This document shows, piece by piece, positions 47,606-60,549 of a stretch of 64,000 nucleotides of DNA (its first letter is position 1; each line of letters opens with the position of its first letter). The notes under the pieces are model-generated. The model was not told the DNA's origin, made no database searches, and saw nothing but the letters and a program-made list of their open reading frames with translations. Source of the DNA: Ostrinia nubilalis (lineage: Eukaryota; Arthropoda; Insecta; Lepidoptera; Crambidae); the NCBI RefSeq assembly GCF_963855985.1, contig NC_087104.1:3410001-3474000 (forward strand). Reading direction: 5' to 3'. Both the position numbers and the translations under genes were made by a program.

Positions 47606-47843
47606 AGCTTACTTTATTCTGATGAATAAATGTCATTACAAGTTTTTCTCTAAAACTGATAGTTTGGCTAGAAAAAAATATTTTCTATCCACGCAGTACG
47701 CCGGCAGCGTTCGGATCGGATATAAGCTTACTTTATTCTGATGAATAAATGTCATTACAAGTTTTTCTCTAAAACTGATAGTTTGGCTAGAAAAAAATAT
47801 TTTCTATCCACGCAGTACGCCGGCAGCGTTCGGATCGGATATA
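47606..47843 (+). repeat. Perfect 119-bp direct duplication
   Basis: 47606-47724 and 47725-47843 appear identical, starting agcttactttattctgatga. The left arm of the composite has only one counterpart, so the duplication arose after the arms. Confidence 0.9.
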
Positions 47844-48576
47844 GTGACGTCATCGTTCCCGCGCCGGGCGGTCAGTGAACTTTTTTAGTAATTTGGCCAT
47901 AACTTCGTCAATTTTTGTCGTAGAACAAAAATTTTTGGACTGTATATTAAGGATTTCTTAGCCCTATAAATCTGCATTCACAGCTAAAAATCGAAATGAT
48001 TGTAACAAAGACGTTTGCGAACTTTTTGGCTACTTTGGGTGTCACGAACTATTTGACGCTGACTGTACCTACAGACGACAGTACATAAACACAGTGGCAT
48101 CTTATTTCGTTGTAATACTTACAGGTCATGTGGTCGACTGTACCTACTTATCAATAAGTAGTCTGTTTGGTTTATAAAACAGATCAACGTCGATAGTTAC
48201 GTAAAATTAATTTATGCGGTTATAGGATGATTAAACTCGATATTTGTTTATATTGATGCAAAAACGAGAACTCCAAGGATCAAAAGTTACCTAAGACAGA
48301 CGATAGAACATCTGGCTAGACTTAGCGGTATTTTGTTAGTTGTATTTTACTACAAAAATAGTAGTAAAATGTGTGCTAAAACTTTTATCAATCTGCATTT
48401 TAGTAAGAAATAGATAAATCACTAAAAGCACTGTACCTAAATATTTAGTAATTTGTGTTCCTTCAAAGCCTGCGCTGTAGTTTTGTCTGACTCTGTCTGT
48501 ATGTACCGTCCTTTTAAGTGAAACTCACAAGTCACCAGCTCGCTCAAGTAATTTTAAAAGTTACTGCGGGTCTATT

Positions 48577-48800
48577 TCCACCTCTCGCTCCCACCGTTGC
48601 AACTCCTGTATAACCAGGATCTACAGCTTCACCGCCAATAAATACCCATCCAAAAAAGCCATGTTTGTCTTGGAGGAAAGTAAAACTGTCATTGGCCCCG
48701 CAACAAAATTAATCAGAAGAACATAGGAGCTTAGGAATTCGAAATAAGGGATTGACTTTCCTATAGTGCAATGCAAAGCGGATGACGTAACAACAAGGTT
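48577..48800 (+). repeat. Dispersed repeat K, second long copy
   Basis: It matches 2925-3150 through cgttgcaactcctgtataac, aaactgtcattggccccgca and aattaatcagaagaacatag. Confidence 0.75.
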
Positions 48801-49681
48801 TAAAGGTATTAGTTAATTTTATTTCTTAGTAGGCTGTAACCCGTGGGCCCTAAGTGGGCTGTCGCACGTCCGTCTTGCGCGGACCAGTTTGTCTAGTCGA
48901 CTCGTTATGCAGTAACGAAAGTGGAATACTTTAGATGTCCAACATTTTATGACTTCATTAGTCTGAGGAACATTTAAACCGGCCACTTTAGTGATTATTT
49001 ATGTTATTTTATGCTCTTAGTATTTTGTAGTGAACATTAAAAAATAATGTTCTAATAATCATATTCTAGGCGTATTAATCGTGAGTATTTGAATGTTTGT
49101 AACATTGGTAAATTACTGTCTAAAATAAGAAAAATGCGAAAAAGAAAAACTTCTTTTACATTATTACAAGAAGAAAACGAAAAAAACTCATTGCTTTTCG
49201 ACTTACCATATTTTTTTTACTCTATATAAAAATATATAACTTCCTTTGCAATATGTCAATTTAGTGTTTATTTCGAATTCAATCCACCTAGTTATTGAAC
49301 CGTGTAATTCCTAGATCAGCTGAAAAGAAAAACAATTGAAATTCAAGAAGGTAAATGACCTCTATGAGTTTTCCGAGCGACGTAGTCGTTGAAGGTAGTG
49401 CGACCCGAAGGCCGTAGGTCAGTTCTTGGTTGAAGCCGAATGTTACAGAGTAAACGCGAATGTGGAATTTCGGCTGAAATTACATTATGACGTCAAGATC
49501 CGAAGTTTAAAGATGTAGGTTTTTTTCTATGTTCTATGAATGAGAAAGCATGGGGAAAAGCCTATTTTCACTTAAGAACATGTATTATGTAAAAATAATG
49601 TAACTTTTTTTGATAATGTTATTTACGGCGATGGTCGATAATGTTTTTCTACAAGATCAAAATCGTATCCTGAGCTGGCTC
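48801..49681. other. Intron sequence without recognised features
   Basis: No exon or repeat I can support. Confidence 0.4.
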
Positions 49682-50006
49682 TGCGCATGTAGGGCATGGA
49701 TACCGGTATACCGGTATACCGAAATACCGGTATACCGGTCAAAATTTTCGGTATTTTGATACCGGTATTTGAGGGGAAAATACCGGTATTTCGGTTTTTC
49801 GAAAAAAGTGATCTAATTTTGCAATATCGGCAGTTTTTCAACTAATGGAAAGTCATTGATAGGTTTTACACCATCCCTTTTTATTTTTATACTTATTTTT
49901 AATATTCATTTAGATGATAATGATTTGAATCATCATATCGATTCCAATAATCGATTGAGTCAGGTCAGTTCTGCTGATATCATTGAAGCGAGCACGATCA
50001 TCTTAA

Positions 50007-50950
50007 CCTTTAACTACTGACGTGGGGGCCTCTCAGGCCTTCAAAAAGTCAAATTATTGAATTTCTCCTCTCCCACGTGCACGACACACGTGAATCTTTT
50101 AGTACCTTCGAGTTTCATTGCGCCGAGGCTGCCAACAACTGTGCACATGATTCCACGCGCAATTTCAGTAGGTAAATTAATTTTAAAGTTTCTCGTGGGC
50201 CTCTCAGGCCCCCACCTCAGTATTGGCGTAACTTTTTTTGTCTATAGTTTTCATTTATTTGTCGTCTTTTCTTGAAATAATTTGAAAAAATCTATAATAT
50301 GGAGCCAACAGTACGTCGTCCGAGAGAAATCGTTATCTCGGAAGTAAAAATAACCAGCATTTAACGAAAAATAGAAGCACAGTAGTTTTTGGCACGTATG
50401 TTAGGAAATGATAAACCTGTACCTGTCTATCAAGATTTAAACGATGAAACCAAGTGCCATACATGTCTTTTGAAGATTCAAATGAAATCTACATTTTAAA
50501 AACATGTATGGCTTCCTTCATTGAGCAAAGCAAGTTTATCCAGACTGTGTTTAATTCGCACTATTTGATGTGTGTAATTTTTTTCCCCCTTTTTCATATT
50601 AGGATTACTGATATATCACTAGCTAAAAAGACTATTGAAAATTAAGATTCTAAGTTGATTTGTTGAATTTATGAATATTTTTCATGATAACTTTGTGAAT
50701 CATGATTTCATGAGATTTTTGCCAAAAAATGCTACATGTTTTCTAAATATTCAAATAATACCTACTTATAAACAAATAATTTACATAAAAATCGTTTTAC
50801 TGTATTTAAATATAACCACTATTAATAATTATTAAACATAAAACCCTAAAAAGATAATATATTTTAAAATATAAGCACACATGTGTACGGGCCTCTTAGG
50901 CCCCCACGTCAGTATTTACGTGAAATTAAATCCACCTCAGTAGCTAAAGG
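50007..50950 (+). mobile_element. piggyBac-type element with decayed transposase ends
   Basis: TTAA on both sides (50003, 50951), inverted ends cctttaactactga/tcagtagctaaagg, subterminal gtgggggcctctcaggcc. Inside, an ATG at about 50300 opens a 21-codon frame (MEPTVRRPREIVISE), and ETKCHTC plus CMASFIEQSKFIQ resemble the Cys-rich C-terminus of piggyBac transposases, out of frame and with the middle missing. Confidence 0.7.
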
Positions 50951-50968
50951 TTAATAAGCACGAAAATA

Positions 50969-51769
50969 TACGTATTAATTAATGACCCTCTCTACGTAAA
51001 ATGGCTCGTCACCACACGGCTCCAAATCTTGAAAAGGGCCGTCTTAACCAGTGTATCCCTGTCAAGCCACACGAGTTGGATTTGCCTATCCTTGTTCCCA
51101 GCCGATCTTTAACTACGGTTGCTGCAGCTCTTCCCTGCACTCTCTTGAACGACTCTGTGTTATCTACTATGGCTGCTCCTCTTCCTTGCACCCTACTGCA
51201 CGACTGCGTTGCCTAGCCGTATACCTGGTCTAAGGTTCAACGCCACGAAATCAACTTTGTACGCGTGAAAATAGTTTAAATACTATTTCCCGTGCTTGCA
51301 ACATTTTTCTTTACTGCTTCGCCCCTATTAGACGTAGCGTGATCGTATAATATCCTATAACCTTCCTCAATTTACGAGCTATCCCACACAAAAATAATTA
51401 TTTAAATCAAACCAGTAGTTCCTGAGATTAGTGCATTCAAACAAACAAACTCTTCAGCGTTTTAATATGAAACTGTTGTTGTTGATTATTGGAGTCGAAC
51501 CTTGGACTAGGCATAAGAATAGGCAACGCAGTCGTGTAGGAGGGTGCAAGGAAGAGGGGCAGCCACAGTAGATAACACGAAAGTCGTTCAAGAGAGAGCA
51601 AGGAAGAGGCGCAGCAACCGTAGTAAAGGAACGGCTGGGATGAATAAGGATAGGTGAATCCAACTCGCGAGGCTTGACAGGAATACGCTGGTTAAGGTGG
51701 CCCTTTTCAAGGCTTGGGAGCCAGCGGGTGACGAGCCATTGAACGTAGAGAGGGTCATTAATTATACGC
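50969..51769. mobile_element. Foldback element, ~270-bp arms
   Basis: The left arm (attaattaatgaccctctct onward to about 51240) and right arm (about 51493-51769) pair with about 85-90% identity. The 250-bp centre includes ccagtagttcctgagattag and aaacaaacaaactcttcagc, a block I recall from a common lepidopteran repeat. Confidence 0.75.
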
Positions 51770-52202
51770 ATGCCCTTCACCTGCTATGAAGATCAGTTTT
51801 CTATACTGCAAGTCCTTTATACTGTATAACCATAAAACCAGAAAAATGCCCCTTTCGGGGGGCCCCACCACACCTCCGTCGAAGTCGAAATCTTAGGATA
51901 GTCTTAATGAGCAACAAATGAAACTATTAAAACAATAAAACCTTTAGGAATTATTTCCGATTTGATTAATTTTCACGTCTTATTCTACTGGCCTATTAAT
52001 AACTTTTCGCAAACGAGACTTACTAATCGTTCTTGGAAACATTTAAACAGTAAATAGCAGTATCTCAAGAAATACCGAAAAAATACCGAAAAAATACCGA
52101 AATTTCGGTATACCGGTATTTGAAATTTCAATACCGGTATCAATACCGGTATAAAACTTATTCCGGTATTCCATGCCCTATGCGCATGTGTATTTCGTAT
52201 TA

Positions 52203-54741
52203 GGGCATTTCTACGGGGACGACCGATCGACCTACTGGGGCAAAAAAAACCTTTAAAATTGAAGTACGGACTTGAAAAAATTCACACGTATTTATAGGAC
52301 TCTTGACTTGATGGAGAGCATATTTAGAAGACCGCCAGGTTTTACATCTCGCCTTGAAAAAATCCGAAAGTTCAAAAACGGGCGAAATTTGGCCTAAAAT
52401 GGAGTGTCCGGTTTCCAGAATTTACTCGTTTTTGCTTCATAACTTTTGAAATAATAACTTCCCCATTATGAAACCCACATTCACAGAACAAGGGATAGTT
52501 AATAAAGCTATATAAATGAGTTTCTTTATTGCAAGTCCTTGGGTTTTAATACAGTAACACATTTAAATTTTGTCCGACGTGTGTGCCTCAATTCCGTGAT
52601 TTTTACTTTTGTGCTCCTATATCACTAACAACGCACAATACGAACACCCACGCCTGATTCCCATAAACTAGCAGTTGCACTCGAGTGGTCGAGCAGTATA
52701 AAAGAGGGATCAGTCGCTTTGAGGAGCATTTTTCAGAGGTTTGAAATCACTCAGAATTTTTGGTCACTGGTCATTTCTCAAACCGGTGTGTGATATTAAT
52801 AATGTTCATGAAGTATTTAATGAGATTACTGCTGAATTAATTAAGTATTTAACTAATATCTGCCATTACGTTTGGTAGAAATCGTTGTAATTTATAATAT
52901 TTTCGAGTAATTTGATGAAATGTGATTTTTCCTCAATTCCGTGGATCTCAATTCCGCGGAATATGGGGCATCGAATTGAGAAAACACGTACACCGAATTG
53001 ATATTAAATGAAAATAGATACTTTTATTGTCCTATAAATTGTTTGTGTAACTTAAAATAATAATGAAATCAATAGAGCATAATAATAGGGTGAACTACCA
53101 ATCATTGGCCGTACCAGTCATTAGACAGAAGACAATAAAACTAATGTTTTGAGGTTTCATTAAAAAAAATACACTGCTATTGCTATCTTATTAAAATAAT
53201 TCTTCCAGGTTCTTCCCTGGACCTTCACCAGATCGTCGGTCTACCTAGTGGGGGCCTGCTCACTGGTCCGTGGTTTCCACTCGACAACTTTTCAGTCCCA
53301 ACAGACATTATCTGTACGAGCTATGTGCCCCGCCCACTGCTACTTGATTTATGCAATTTTACGGGCTATGCCGGCCACTTTGGTTCTCTTGCCGATATTC
53401 ACATTTCTGATTCTTATTAGGCTCATAGTAAGCGACCAAGTTTCACATCCATACACCATCACTGGCAACACACACTGGTAGAAGACTTTTGTCTTAAGAC
53501 GCTGCGGTATTTCAGGCGTAATAGCGAAGCTTCCCGATCGATGCTTAGCTGAGTTGAATTCAGCGATAGACCTCTTTCTCAAAGTTGGACCTATCTGGAC
53601 TCTTGTCCCAGGTATACACAATTGTCAACAACTTCGAGTGTAGTCTCCAACCTTCAGAGGAGTGGGTGCAACACGGACATTTGACATGATTTTTGTCTTG
53701 TCCATGTTCATTTTGAGACCCACTTGTTGAAAGGCTCTATGGAGGCCATGACTCCGATATCATCCCCGATATCGCGACTCCTTGGTCTTCTGTATAATCT
53801 GCCGTAGCGTACCTGTGTGTGTACCATAACACTAAAGCCTTTTCGGAAACAAGCTTGTTCGGAAGACTGGAAGTCGTCGAGTCTGCTAGCGAGATGATTC
53901 GTAAGGACTCTCGAAAACAGCTTGTAAACACGCCTCATAAGTGAGATGAGTCTATAATGCTATCACCACACTTCTGTGCCATGCCGGAGGCGTTTTTTCT
54001 TCGAGAATGACGTAATTGAACTGCTTCTGTAGAGCCTTTAGTACCGGCGAAGCTCAGCTATAATGCCGTAGCACCTGGTGCCTTATTGTATTTCAGCTAT
54101 TTGAGTGCCATTTTAATCGTGTACAAACTGACGTCCGATATAATATCTTCGGTATAGTGTCAGGTCAATCTAGCTCTTGGGTTTTGCAATATTTGTTTTA
54201 TGTTTAAGGTTAAGAATAAATAAACAAAGAGACCCTGTGTTATGTATTTATTTGTTTTATTTAAATAAAATTAAAATAATATATACAAATTAAGAATTTA
54301 TTATAGTTCCTTATTAAAAAATTAAACATATTGATTAGAATTTTTGTTTTATTCCATTGGTATTTCAGACACATAAACCTAAAATGAACCATCTGACTAA
54401 TAGACCAGCAATCAGATATCAAAACGTTTTAAGTATTTATTATATTAATTATTGAAATACATTAGGTATTTCTTCATAATGTCATCAATTCTAAGTTTGG
54501 GGAGCGATTTTTATATTTGGAGATTCATTTCTCAATTCCGTGATTCATTTTCTCAATTCGGTGCTCTCTCAATTCGATGCTTAACATTTCTCATAAACCA
54601 CTTCACAATATTTAGTGACAATGCTATTTTTACATTCAGAATGGAGTAACATTTATTTTTTTGTATTGAAACTACTTAAAAAACTAAATATAAATTTTAG
54701 CACCGAATTGAGAAAAAATACACCGTACAGTAGAAATGCCC
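52203..54741. mobile_element. 2.5-kb TIR element with repeated CTCAATTC sites
   Basis: Ends gggcatttctac and gtagaaatgccc, with atta on each side as a possible target duplication. Nine variants of ctcaattc(c/g)(g/a)tg occur in both orientations, five at 52588-53001 and four at 54531-54712. A LINE relic lies at 53210-54150. Class unknown, no transposase recognised. Confidence 0.65.
53210..54150 (-). pseudogene. Degraded RTE-type LINE reverse transcriptase
   Basis: On the minus strand, KYNKAPGATAL, RVYKLFSRVLTNHLASRLDD, QACFRKGFS, then VFYQCVLPVMVYGCETWSL and KRTKVAGIARKIA are recognisable, with stops and deletions. The 3' end is truncated at about 53210. Same subfamily as 37616-39133. Confidence 0.8.
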
Positions 54742-54934
54742 ATTATATTACCGAGACAAGGTAGCTTAGCTACTGAAGCTGAACTTATAGCAACCTCTAA
54801 AAATTGTCTATTCTATCTAGTACTTGGTACTATTACTTATTCTGTGCTAGTACCTACCGGACTATAAAAAAGGTACCGTGGTTGGAGAAATGTTAGTACG
54901 TCAAATGCCTCAGTACTGATAGCATTTTAACCTG

Positions 54935-55060
54935 TCATCATCATCAGGTCATTTAGTCACCACTGTAGTAGGTAGTAGCACGACCCTCTTTAATTTGCCA
55001 GAAGCAAATAGAGGACGTAGCCTATACTCCCCCAGTCCCCACGCCTGACTAGTCGGGTTG
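54935..55060. repeat. Dispersed repeat fragment
   Basis: tcatcatcaggtcatttagt, a cgaccctctttaatttgcca block and tcccccagtc parallel 6350-6470 (catcaggtcatttagtacct, tggcatacactcccaccctg). Class unknown. Confidence 0.5.
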
Positions 55061-55464
55061 GGAATACAAATAAGGATCGTACCAAAGTTCTTTCTTGGAC
55101 TTTCGGCAGAAGTCGAAACTTTCGGCCGTATCTACGAATTGCGACAGCGGCCTTGACCGGCACCTGCCGGTTTGGCAACGAGACCGACTAATTAATCGCA
55201 GACGCATTCTCACACGCGACGGACGGTACAGCGCGTGCGCAAGCCCAGTGCCTACTGAAGGGACAGATAATTTAAAAATGTTTAAATAAATACTTATCGA
55301 AATTCTTTGCCTTCAGCTTGTCGCAATTGCTGCAGCGTTTTCCTTCTGCCACCCTACTAAATTGTTTATTATTTACTAAAACTTATACCACACTAATTTA
55401 CTCAATAAGGCAAACTAATACCATGCATAAGGTATTCTCTGTTAGACCCTTGCATAAAAGTACC

Positions 55465-55508
55465 AACCGAATTGAGAACCTCCTCCTTTTGTTGAAGTCG
55501 GTTAAAAA
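55465..55508 (-). mobile_element. End fragment of the AACCGACTTC MITE
   Basis: aattgagaacctcctccttt and gaagtcggtt are the reverse complement of one end of 40195-40602. Confidence 0.7.
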
Positions 55509-55638
55509 GTAGAAAAAATCATTGGAATTAGTGATTAAATCTAATAAAAAGCTTTTTACAAAGCCCCGTTGCATTTCTCTGACGTCCTGTATCTAACAGT
55601 TTTATGAATAGTGTCAAAGAAATACTTTAATGGTTTTA

Positions 55639-55756
55639 GGCTGAGTTGCACCACCTAACTTTAACGGTAACTATAACGATAACCGGTGCGTTTTGTATGG
55701 AGTTTGACAGATTCTTGACGTTTGTTAAAGTTAAAGTAAGATGGTGCAACCCAGCC
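55639..55756. mobile_element. 118-bp MITE, TTA target duplication
   Basis: Ends ggctgagttgcaccacctaa and atggtgcaacccagcc, TTA on both sides, PIF/Harbinger-type. Confidence 0.85.
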
Positions 55757-55759
55757 TTA

Positions 55760-58700
55760 AAGTTTTTGTTCATTGACAAAGGTTTGTGTGTGTAACTGAA
55801 GCCCACAAGGCCAGTAGTGGTAGTCGCCAGTTATTGTTAGAAAAAAATGACTCTACAATAATACCATTTTGAAACAAAAACTAGCCGACCTAGACGTTGA
55901 TATCTAGGATCAACTTTTTGTAAATGTATATACCAACCTATCTAGATATCACAATAGTCTAGTCATGTAATATCATCTCTAGACAACCCTATCGCGATAC
56001 GGAACAGATACCTGTCACTTCCCGTATCATTTGCAGTCACGACTCTGCGACATTTGACTTGTTCTGTCATTGCGTCATTGCGTCATCCATTGTTGTTGTG
56101 ACGTGATTCTAATTATGCGTGATGATGGTGAAAGCATGGTTTGAGAACGCGCTCATTGAATTTTGGAATGCTGTACACGCAACGTAACACTTAGAAGTTA
56201 TTGAGTCCATGTCAATAGGCATAATGACACCACCACATAACTACCAGTTAAAGCTATAGTTCTCCCTAGAATTGTAATCAGTATCTAGGGTTACTACCTC
56301 TGGGCTTTGACGTGACACTATTTATTGGGACACCCTGTATAAAAACAAGAATGTGACGTTTACTTTTTATGTTTTTATCATTATTAACTGTGTTACACAT
56401 GTTATTCTGTTAATAAATCAAGTCAAATACAGGCCAAAATGTTTTACACTTCCGTGGACGTTTCCCCTGCAAAACCATTAATATATCCACATGATTTGTT
56501 TTTAACAATATCCTACAAATTGTTATTGTTCAATCTCAAATGTAACTATTGTTGTTTAAATAAATGAATGGCGTAATTAGTGAGTTCAATCAGTCATGTA
56601 GAAATTAAAATGGGTTTTGAGTAGGTACCTAATTTGTTCTAATCACTACTGTTTGTTCTATAAATTATGGTTTTAAATGGTTTCTCAAGTATCTGGGGCG
56701 GTCGTGAAGAGATGTCTTGATCAGTGCAACATATTTAATTATTGATTAATCGTGTGGAAACAGCCTTGGTATTAGAATTTATGAGCTGCCGAAGAAAACT
56801 GTCAGAAGAAATACTGAGATCCTGTATTATGTCCTCAGAAAATGATGGTGGATGGATCTTTTTCTTAACGATCAATCTGGTCAAATAAAACGTTAGTATT
56901 TAAACCAAACTGGCGATCTCCCCTTGTGTAATCGATTAGAATTTGAGTTTGAAATCGATACTCTACCTCTACACCATGGAGAGTTTACTGCGAAGTATCA
57001 ACTAATAGTGTTTTTAATTAAGTCAAATTCATCATCTGATCTTAGGTCCTTGATACTGAATGCAGTGGTCAATGGAAATTCATTAACATGGACAGTTGGC
57101 TAACAAAAGTAAATGCAAATATTAGCCAGGACAATTAAACCAGCACATTCAAAAGCTCTATTTGTTGTTAGCGAAGGTCACAGTAATTTAACGCTTTGTT
57201 TAAACGATTGCGCCTGAGGTCAGTCAAGAGCAATTACTCTACTGTTGAAATGATTAAGGGTAAATTATGACAGGCGCTGGCGGGCTCACGTGCTAATTGC
57301 TGTGGATATTATGTCGAAAAGCTGAAATTTATACTTCAGTCACATATTTCACAAATATGAAGCTGTTTTTATGATATTTTGGATCCATTTTTTTATTAGA
57401 ATGAACGCAAACCAAAGGATCTCTTCAAATACTAACTACTGTAGCCGGTAAAATGATGTTTTAAAATGTTACAATGATTCTGCTCAAATTCGAACATTCC
57501 TATAGGTTGTTAACTGATTTGAAAGACTCAAACTATAAATCTAGTGTATTTTTTACCCATAAGTATACCTTAAGCCTGCTTAATGAGTAGTTACTTATTA
57601 AACAAACTTATAAAACTGTGTGTGGGTAGACAAAGCTAAAAGTGGGCCATATCGTTGGGAGACTCATAGGACGTGATCTGAAATAAAATATTTGAGCATG
57701 TTTCTATAAAACACAATCTCATTTCGTATACATGTTTCTGACATTACAGACATAGTTAATGCGTTCGTGACGAGCCAGACGAACGGTTTGGTGCTAGATC
57801 GGTTGATAGCAATGACTTATATTTATTGTCAAACAGTTGATAAATCAAAGCCAATCGTGTTGTGAAACAGTATTATAAGCTCTGAAGTAAACCATCAGAC
57901 GATATTTCATTTAAAACGAATAAAGTTAAGCAAACTTTTTAAACCTCCTCTTTTCTTGACAAACTAGTAATTTAAAAACATAATATAAAAAAAACTTTAG
58001 TTTTTTAACTTATATTTTCCACATTCGAAACTTGAAATAAGTATTTGAATTAATCCATTTTTGGCAAATCCAAGGGTAATTTACCAAGCTAGGCTGTATA
58101 ATTTAAAGTTAAAAGTAGTTATTACATTTAATGCAGCTACAATAATTGATTGAGAGTAGTATTATATTTAAAATGAGATTACATACGTGTGAATTTGGAT
58201 ATTTTAATTATAGATAGTGCCAAAATTGTACTTATTTACTAATTACCTACTTTTAGCTCCGATTACCTATACTTGTTTGTGGCGAAAAAAGGTTAGTCGT
58301 TTTTTGCTTAATAAGAGCTTAATATTAAGTAGCCAAGTCGAGTGAAAAAAGTCGCATATTTTCATAGAAATAATAGTCGGTTAAAGTTAGGTTTGTTATT
58401 GATTTAAAAGAAAAGAAATAGGTAGGGCTTCGAAAGAAAAGAAAGCTGGGAGAACTGAAATAAAGATAGATTTTACATGAATAAAAATCGCTTGTCATTC
58501 TCATATCATCCATAGTCATTTCGAGAATGTGTTCTGAATGCTTTTTCATCATGTATCAATCATTCAAATAAGGCGAAAAGAAAAGTGAACCTACTTTCGT
58601 CTCTACAAGTTTCAGTATAAGATCAAGTATGAATAAAAAAATACTTGGCTACCACAAGGTTGCTGATGATTTAAAAGATGGTTTCCACATTATTTACTAT

Positions 58701-59672
58701 AATCGTGCCCCGTAAATCTCCACCTAAACGCCATTAAGTACCTATAATCGCATTGTAGTTCTCGTACTTGACCGATTTTGTATTGTTTTCATTAAGAACT
58801 CCGCGGTTAGATATAATGTAATGCGTTTTTACGTAATAACGCCATTTCATTGTGGTTTTGGCGAGTCTAAGTTTGAATGGGCCTTTGAATCTTTGTTATA
58901 TGATGTCGTCTAATGACCTGCTTTACGCTACGAGTGATACGAGTTATTTGAATCATTCGAATAATTTATTTTTTCGTAGATAATACTCGTACCTACCTAC
59001 TTTACGCGGTTACATGCTATGGCATACCTATTTACCTGGAGCATATTATTGTTTATTCATTGTATTATATGTCTGTATCCATTTTCTAAGCAGTTCTTGT
59101 AAAATAATGCCTATCTAATGGTTCAAGATTTCGACTGTTAATCCTGGGTTTTATCTGAGGTGGGAGGCAAAAATAAAAACATACCAATACTTAGATATTA
59201 ATTGTTCCCATGATACCTTTTTGTCCCCAGAATAAAGAGGCTGAATGTCTGTACGCGCCAGTATTAAAACCTCAAACAACTCAAACTCATGTCACACTAT
59301 TCTCTATCACTCACTCATCAATCCTATCCCAAGTCTTTAAAGAAATAGTTATGATTCCGATTCCGAGCTTCAGAATACTTAATGTGCCTCTGATTGACAC
59401 TTGTCATGCACCAAAGATGTTACTCTATACCAGACTTGTCTGACTATACCAATGTACAGACCACATGAAGTAGCTAATTAGAATAAGATACGCTAATTTC
59501 AAGCAGTTTTGTGGATACTAATACCAGGCCTGTTCATCTCCGCGAGTTTACATCGAAAACAAAACACGCACGATGGCCCACCTACAGGATACTATTCGAC
59601 AAGGCCTCACATACGAGCGAACATTGACTCACGCACGCGTATTCTTGTGTATGATGGAAGAAAATAAAGAAA
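55760..59672. other. Intron sequence, lowest repeat density in the window
   Basis: Nearly 4 kb without recognised transposon ends or exons. 56310-56340 (gacgtgacactatttattgg then caccctgtat) looks like a transposon end. Short ORFs at 58325 and 59210 have no motifs. Confidence 0.45.
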
Positions 59673-59772
59673 ATGGTGTACCTACCTACTAAATACTGTG
59701 CAGTATTTAACTGCCTAAATAATAATAAAAACAAAGAATGTACTTTTTTAAGTTGCCTCAAGACACTGAGAG
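59673..59772 (+). pseudogene. THAP-domain first-exon fragment, one frameshift
   Basis: After ATG at 59673 the frame reads KYCAVFNCLNNNKNKEC, with the C-x4-C start of a THAP zinc domain. A one-base loss in the T run at about 59743 shifts the frame; the other frame continues FFKLPQDTER, the expected next THAP motif. A good donor (gag|gtaaat) follows. The rest of the domain (second Cys-His) is absent. It could be a host THAP gene exon or the head of a P-type transposon. Confidence 0.6.
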
Positions 59773-60549
59773 GTAAATAAGTAGTTAATATTATTCATGA
59801 TAAAATTCATGCTAAATCATGTATTTCCTCCGCCATTTTCCGCAGTTTGGCACCTCACGTCACACCATTTTACCGAAGTCAGCCCTATAGCTTCGGCGCA
59901 GTGCCGACTGACGTTTGTCAACAAAATGGTGCTTGACTCTTGAGACAGGCTAAATTACACCATATTGTTAATGACATTGAGCATACATTTTTTTAAATAC
60001 CTTCGCGAAGTAAAACTTCTGTACGTAGTACTTATTATTATTCTGTGCTAATACTTAGTAGCGAAGCCTAAAAGCCTCGCGTGCATTTCCCCAGTAGCTG
60101 TGATTTCTAAAGATACTGCGACGATATTTATTGCTCCACTAAGCTCCACTATAAACTTTCGTCAGGCACTCGAGGAACACCTGTCGTTCACTTTCAACAT
60201 CCAGTACGATTTACGATAGTTTATTAGATATTTCACCTTTCTTAAGATGTTTTAATTATTACTAATGAGTGCCCAAACAACTTGACTGATGTGTGTCATG
60301 AACGCTCTGATGTCGCGATGTGGTTGTGGATGATGATGAAGTAATTATGAATGTTTCATAATATCCATAATACCACGCAGATGAACTTGACATGATAAAA
60401 CTCTAGTTTCTGTTTGTGGCTTCGCTTGTGAAGATTACTAATCTTGACTATTGTGAAATCATCCTAAACCTGGCTTCATAGCTACATAGAGAGAAACGAT
60501 AAGGGATCACACTCGATTATTTCTAAACTATACAAAATACCTAAGCTGG

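Larger units (their letters stand above)
41111..48068. mobile_element. 7.0-kb TIR-bounded composite element
   Basis: The left end gtacagtcagcgtcaaatag (41111) and right end ctatttgacgctgactgtac (to 48068) are exact complements. Homology of the arms continues irregularly for about 480-570 bp (gtgacgtcactatatccga, ggcgtact, ctaaactatcagttttaga, tttattcatca, gcggagacgcg). The interior holds a G-rich minisatellite, an inverted-repeat element, a 1.2-kb TIR element with a SINE, and a tandem array with a hAT MITE. No transposase was seen. It may be one large non-autonomous element or two related elements in opposite orientation. Confidence 0.65.
49690..52180. mobile_element. hAT-type element, 8-bp target duplication, with nested insertions
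   Basis: It begins tagggcatggataccggtat and ends ccggtattccatgcccta; tgcgcatg flanks both ends (49682-49689, 52181-52188). Both termini are packed with ataccggtat/ttcggtatt words, probable transposase sites. The interior has a piggyBac-type element (50007-50950) and a foldback (50969-51769) directly beside it. No hAT transposase remains visible. Confidence 0.8.
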
